A stretch of DNA of 12,535 bases, from assembly GCA_025201705.1 (NCBI GenBank), contig MU617468.1, positions 1 to 12,535 on the forward strand, read 5' to 3'. This stretch comes from Dissophora ornata (Eukaryota; Mortierellomycota; Mortierellomycetes; Mortierellales; Mortierellaceae). The notes under the pieces are model-generated. The model saw only the letters and a list, made by a program, of their open reading frames with translations, was not told where the DNA came from and did no database searches. Positions 8,232 through 12,535 of the stretch are shown here, piece by piece; within the stretch, counting starts at the first letter, position 1; every line of letters starts with the position of its first letter. The position numbers were made by a program, and so were the translations under genes.

Positions 8232-11200
8232 ATGTCGAGTTCGATCGTTCTCGAGGCATCACCCGAGCATGTCGCCTATGCACTGCTAGGAAGCTTCATC
8301 ATCGTCTTTGGCCTTGTCAGTTTGTTTGTCAAGGAGAAACTTTTTATTTCAGAAGCTTGTAAGTTGAGACACACGAATGAGCCAATGGAGCTGTCATTCC
8401 CTCTCTTGTTCCTCTTGTTCGCCGCCTCTTTCCCCTCCCGGGAATGATCCATCTGGGTAAAGAAAGAGCTGCTAGTCGAAACGAGTGTTACCGCCAAACG
8501 CTCTTGTTTATGGTTTTTTTTTTTCGCCCCCGAATCTTTTGAAGTATCCACAACGGTTCAAGATCTTTCATACATGCATGCGGAAACTCATATAGGGGGG
8601 GAGGGGGTGCTCCAAGGGCGGGAATACAATAGTACAATTCAGTTACTCATCCTAACTCAGCGCCCCTTTCCGTCCAATGTACCTTTCTATGGAACTGCAG
8701 CATCCGTGGAATTCTCGAAGAGCGTACAATCCAAACAAACACGGAACCATAATTCATGCACCATGCACTCATAACAATCCCTTTCCCACCCTTTAAAAAA
8801 AAAGGCGAGATGTCAATGACAATGTCAGTGACAGTGTCGCTGTCACTGTCATTATCACTATCACTATCGCTATCACCATCATTATCACTCTCGTCAGTGA
8901 ACGGGAACTTGGGGAGCCAGTCCACCTTGTATTTTATTCTCCTATTTTATTTTAACTTTCTTTTTATTACCAACTCAGATTGAACCTGTGTGGGCAGAGA
9001 GCACCAGATCAATGTTATATAGCCGGATCCACGTCATCCAGTGCTAGTTTGTATTTGTCGCTGCGGCAACTGAGAGTCTGATAACTAACCCTCTGTCCGG
9101 GTATTCTTTATATTCTGCCTGTTCATCTTTCCGCAGTCGTGTCGACGGTCTTCGGGATTATTATTGGACCATACGTAATTGGGATCTTCAATCCTGCAGG
9201 CTGGAAGGACTACGACAATGTCACGCTTGAGTTTACAAGAATCGTCATTGCTGTCCAAGTCATGGCTGCGGGCGTGTCTTTGCCGAGGTAGGACAAAAGG
9301 AGTCGACATGACGCCGGTCTACACTGACACGAGCAGGCTTTGTTTGTGTGTCCACGGGAACAATCTTATTCCGGGGAAAGAGTCGAGCTGGCACAAGCTC
9401 TGGGCCGCACTGTTGGCGTTGTGCTCCTCTGCACAGCTTTATCCTTTCTTTCGTTCCCACTCTACTACAGCAGCTTGTGTGTTGTTGTTTTTCCAAGCGC
9501 CGATTGTTGACGAGGATGCGGGATGGATGGAAAGAGCATGTGTGTCTTATCTGTTCATCTTATTTTTTTGAGCGGGAATGCCCCTCTATTCCCGGTGACC
9601 AGTGTGACCTCTCTTTTAATCTACTTTGCCCAAACTTACCGAGAAATTATCTGTTTTGCTCTCAACCAACGCACGTGTAGGTCGTACATCGTCAAGGAGC
9701 GGCTGTCGCTCTTCATGATGATCGTTCCACTCATGGTCATGATGTGGATCACGTCTGCACTTCTCATCTGGGGTCTGATCCCTAACCTCGACTTTGTACG
9801 TGCATGACATGCAACGCATCCGTTCTGAAATATTTGCACATGACGCATGATTCTTGAAACATGTGGCTGCCATGTGGCATTGCATTGTCTCGTGTCTAGC
9901 TGTCTCGTACCGTGCTATCTCACGTCGCACGGATTCCCGACATGCATTAACCGCAAACCCTCAACTCGTGTCTTTGTAGGTCGAGGCAATGATCATTGCC
10001 GCATGTGTCACCCCGACTGACCCAGTCTTGTCTAACTCGGTTGTCAAGGGCCGTTTTGCTGAGAAGCATGTGCCCCCTCGCATCCGCTACCTCTTGTCTG
10101 CAGAGTCTGGCATCAACGATGGCATGGGACTCCCCTTCCTCTTCTTGGGTCTCTACCTCTTGATGCAGCCTTCAGTTGGAACAGCCATCGCCAAGTGGTT
10201 CTATCTTGTCTGGGGGTACCAAATCTTATTGAGCATAATCATTGGGGGCGTCGTTGGTGCCGCTGCAAGGAAGCTCGTCAAGGGAGCTAAGAGCAGGTAA
10301 AGCAAGAACTTCAATGCTGCCATCCCCTCGTACATGCTGCTCGATTCTTCGCACGCGACGCGACCATTAACGCCCACTTTTATATTTTTCTCTACCATAG
10401 AAATCTGATTGACAAGGAATCCTTCTTGGTGTTCTCGATCGCATTGGCCTTAGCAGTCGCAGGAATTGTCAGTATCCTCGCTTCGGACGATCTTCTGGCC
10501 TGTTTCATTACCGGCAACGTCTTCGCATGGGAGTATGTTCAGATCCTTTCGTATCTGTGGTGCCATCACACCAATACAGAACCCAATGGCTAACCAGTTC
10601 TTTATTCGTTGCGTTAATTATAGCGACTGGTTCTCAAATGAGATTGCAGAAGCCCATATTCAGGAGATTATCGATATGATGCTCAACTTGGCCTGCTTTG
10701 TCTACATTGGAGCATCGATCCCGTTCGCGAGCTTTTCAGATGCAGCCCTGGGTCTCTCAGTGTGGCGCATGATTGTCCTAGCTATCGTGATCCTAATGTT
10801 CCGGCGACTTCCATTTGTGATGGCTCTAAAACATTTCATCCCGGCGCTGTCAAGTTATCGTGAGGCAGCGTTTACTGGATGGTTTGGACCCATTGGTGTC
10901 GGAGCCGTGTTTTTCTCCAAGGTTACTGCATCGATGACCTCAGAGGAACATGTCGGCGAGGATGCGCATAACGCAGAGCGGATCCTACGAGTTCGCGAAC
11001 TCGTCTTCCCTGTGGTCATGTTCTTGGTTTTCTCCAGTGTCTTGATCCACGGCGTCACTGTTCCTTTGCTGCACCTCCAGTACAAGTACACAAGGACGTG
11101 GTCTAGAAAACGTGAAGATGCCAATCATGCGGTCTCTCGTCTGCCTCATATCAACATTGGTGATGATATTGTGTTGCGCCCCCCGACAACCAGTGGATCG

Positions 11201-12112
11201 ATAGCGGAGGGAGAAGTCGAACAGAGGACGATTGGATACGATAATCAGCGATCAATTGGATATGATAACCAGAGATCTGTGGGCTTTGACAACCAACGGT
11301 CGATTGGATACGACCATCAGAGATCTGTCAACCAACGGTCGTATGGTTACGGCGGCTCGGCACCCTACGGCGGCTTTGGCATTGCGGGTGTCCCTGATCT
11401 GAGCAGACACAGCATTAGTAACAGCAATACTGTGAGAACATTACAGGATGTGGTCAAGGAGATGAAGGAAGCCTCAAAGGGCACAGCGGCCAACAGGAAC
11501 TTGCGGCTATCTAACAACAATAGTGGCGGCAGTAACAGTAACAACAATAACACCAACAGCCCTGGTAGCAACTCGACTCCGGCAAGCCCACGCGACAGTA
11601 TTGGACTCGGCTTCAGTGCCCCTTCGAGAGGAACGACACCGAACCCGATCACAGCAGAAGAAGAGGCCCGGATCGCACAGGAGCTGAAGGAGAGCCATCC
11701 GGCGATGCATGGGATGGGTCCACATTTGTCCGATATCCGATCAGACTCGCCTGTGAGCAGCAGCTCGCGCAACTCGACATCTTCGGCTAACGCCAACACC
11801 AACACGCTTCGCCCTCCACCTGCGGCGCATCAACGGGACTCCCTGACTTCACGCTCGTCGACACCTTCGCCTAAGGCGTCAGCGATCAAGATCCACGAGG
11901 TGGAACGGGAAGACGATAATGGCGTGGTGAGGATTGTGAGCCGTGATATCGAAGAGCGGGACCGGGTGCATCTCGAGGAAGAGATGGTTGAGGGCTCGGG
12001 AACATCGTCTCATCGTAGGCACCCATCGCATCCGCACACTCACTCTTCGGGGATTCATCATCTGACGGATTTGTTTAAGCATCGCGATAAGAACCCGGAC
12101 GCGAGCGAGTAA
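8232..12112 (+). CDS. NHA1: Plasma-membrane Na+(K+)/H+ antiporter, fungal Nha1/Sod2 family
   Basis: Exons 8232-8358, 9137-9287, 9681-9795, 9980-10296, 10401-10532 and 10624-12112 give 776 aa. All five introns (778, 393, 184, 104, 91 nt) are GT..AG and all joins keep frame. Role by family: electroneutral or electrogenic export of Na+, Li+ or K+ in exchange for H+ at the plasma membrane, for salt tolerance and pH/K+ homeostasis. About 12 hydrophobic helices fill residues 1 to about 435. Conserved motifs: TPTDPVLSNSVVKGRFAEKHVP (about 142-163, Asp145), SAESGINDG (171-179, Asp178) and SDDLLACFITGN (265-276, Asp266/Asp267); these numbers equal those I recall for essential Asp residues of S. pombe Sod2. 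TM11 reads FTGWFGPIGVGAVFF, with Trp367 where I recall Sod2 His367. The cytosolic tail (about 437-776) has an octad repeat, an Asn/Ser-rich run and an acidic/His-rich end. Tail length is between short Sod2 and long yeast Nha1. The first intron is unusually long and carries a TGTCA-type repeat. Confidence 0.93.
8811..8890. repeat. TGTCA/ATCACT-type degenerate repeat with hairpin, in antiporter intron 1
   Basis: About 80 nt of degenerate 6-nt units first read as TGTCA/TGACA variants, then as ATCACT/ATCGCT variants. The junction forms a near-perfect hairpin: AATGTCAGTGACAG (8821-8834) pairs with CTGTCACTGTCATT (8840-8853) with one mismatch and a 5-nt TGTCG loop. Both strands are open here (Ser/Leu/Thr repeats on plus, Asp/Ser repeats on minus), but it lies within the 778-nt first intron and is most simply a satellite-like tract. 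Confidence 0.7.
11222..11329 (+). repeat. In-frame 24-nt tandem repeat (octapeptide QRSIGYDN) in antiporter tail
   Basis: Four full 24-nt units lie at 11222-11245, 11246-11269, 11270-11293 and 11294-11317, plus a half unit (QRSV) at 11318-11329 followed by NQRSYGYGG. Unit consensus is Q-R-S/T-I/V-G-Y/F-D-N/H. Codons vary between units (CAG/CAA, AGG/CGA/AGA/CGG, GAT/GAC) while residues are kept, which points to selection on the peptide or to an old duplication. The repeat starts about 43 residues after the last membrane helix region. Confidence 0.9.
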
Positions 12113-12205
12113 GGGGGCTGATATAGAAGATGCCATCCGGACGAGGACGGTCCAGACATGAAGTGAGATATAGATGGAGTTTGCCGTGCGAGAAATGTAC
12201 TATTA

Positions 12206-12340
12206 TCATAATAATTTGACTAAGGATGGACACCCATCAATACAATAAAACAAACTATGCCACTCCGCGAGGACCTTTTTTTTTTTGGCCTTGTATTCGA
12301 GCCAGTCCATCGATCGGAACTCGGGAGGGTGCTTGTCATT
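12206..12340 (-). CDS. Putative last exon of a convergent gene, partial at right edge
   Basis: On minus, a good 3' splice site (CTTCTCCTAG, AG at 12342-12341) is preceded by a consensus branch site CTAAC at 12376-12372. It is followed by an open frame of 44 codons ending TGA at 12208-12206. The first part contains HPPEFRSMDWLEYKAKKKK, which looks like a true conserved protein end (Pro-Pro, Trp-Leu-Glu-Tyr, basic tail); after the A11 homopolymer the frame continues VLAEWHSLF and may be less reliable. I do not recognise the family. Upstream exon(s) would lie within 12377-12535 or beyond; that stretch has several possible donors and frames and I cannot choose. The exon would overlap the antiporter 3' UTR tail to tail. 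An indel in the A11 run would change the C-terminus. Confidence 0.4.
   Translation of the reverse strand, partial: NDKHPPEFRSMDWLEYKAKKKKVLAEWHSLFYCIDGCPSLVKLL
12244..12249 (+). terminator. Candidate polyadenylation signal AATAAA (antiporter gene)
   Basis: AATAAA lies about 130 nt after the antiporter stop codon, an ordinary distance for a fungal 3' UTR. It falls inside the putative convergent minus-strand exon, so the two transcripts probably overlap at their 3' ends. The rest of 12113-12535 shows no plus-strand gene. Confidence 0.5.
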
Positions 12341-12535
12341 CTAGGAGAAGTGATTGGAAATCATGAACAGAGTTAGAAACTTCACCTTCCACAGCTGGGA
12401 CAATTAAAAAGCCAGAGCGCCGATACAGCAGCGACGGATGTCAATATGCCGGGCTGCACCGCCATACAGGCTCAACTACTCTGGTGCAACGTTACAAAAT
12501 AGCTTGGAAAGTACAGAGCGAAGCGCGTCTTTCCT

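Noticed and set aside
7857..8283. Gly/Arg/Glu-rich minus frames and Ser/Pro/Leu-rich plus frames upstream of the antiporter
   Set aside because: They are translations of the CT-rich promoter tracts and are not compatible with a conserved protein.
8647..8983. Asp/Ser-repeat frame on minus and Ser/Leu-repeat frame on plus
   Set aside because: They are translations of the hexanucleotide-type repeat inside intron 1 of the antiporter gene.

Overview
The window looks like nuclear DNA of an early-diverging (zygomycete-type) filamentous fungus, most likely Mortierella-like. The evidence is spliceosomal introns of about 54-780 nt with GTANGT-type donors and YAG acceptors, CT-rich promoters, long intergenic tracts with homopolymers and microsatellites, and the mix of protein families: a secreted/membrane kelch protein, an HSPA12-type Hsp70 and a fungal Nha1/Sod2-type antiporter. 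The phylum-level placement is inference. I see no mobile element, rRNA, tRNA or CRISPR array, and no plasmid or phage signal.

Layout. 1-1308: no gene I can support. 1309-3559 (minus): a kelch-repeat protein with a putative signal peptide, one transmembrane helix and a cytosolic tail, spliced from three exons; its 5' end is ambiguous. 3560-4454: divergent promoter region shared by the kelch gene (leftward) and the Hsp70-like gene (rightward). 4455-7441 (plus): an HSPA12-like Hsp70 ATPase in three exons, with an unusual disordered N-terminal extension of about 330 residues. 7442-8231: 3' flank of the Hsp70-like gene, then the promoter of the antiporter gene, with two dense C-tract clusters (G-quadruplex potential on the other strand). 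8232-12112 (plus): a plasma-membrane Na+(K+)/H+ antiporter of the fungal Nha1/Sod2 family in six exons, with a 340-residue cytosolic tail that carries an octapeptide repeat. 12113-12535: antiporter 3' flank, overlapped on the minus strand by what appears to be the last exon of a convergent unrecognised gene that runs off the right edge.

The three main genes do not form an obvious pathway; they are independently promoted neighbours. All joined reading frames were built by hand from splice signals and frame continuity. The antiporter model is supported by key aspartates falling at the same residue numbers (145, 178, 266, 267) that I recall for S. pombe Sod2. The most useful leads are the Trp in place of the Sod2 His367-equivalent, the octad repeat in the antiporter tail, the fused disordered region of the Hsp70-like protein, the problematic first intron of the kelch gene, and the unrecognised right-edge exon. 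I did not find an evidently new multi-gene system.
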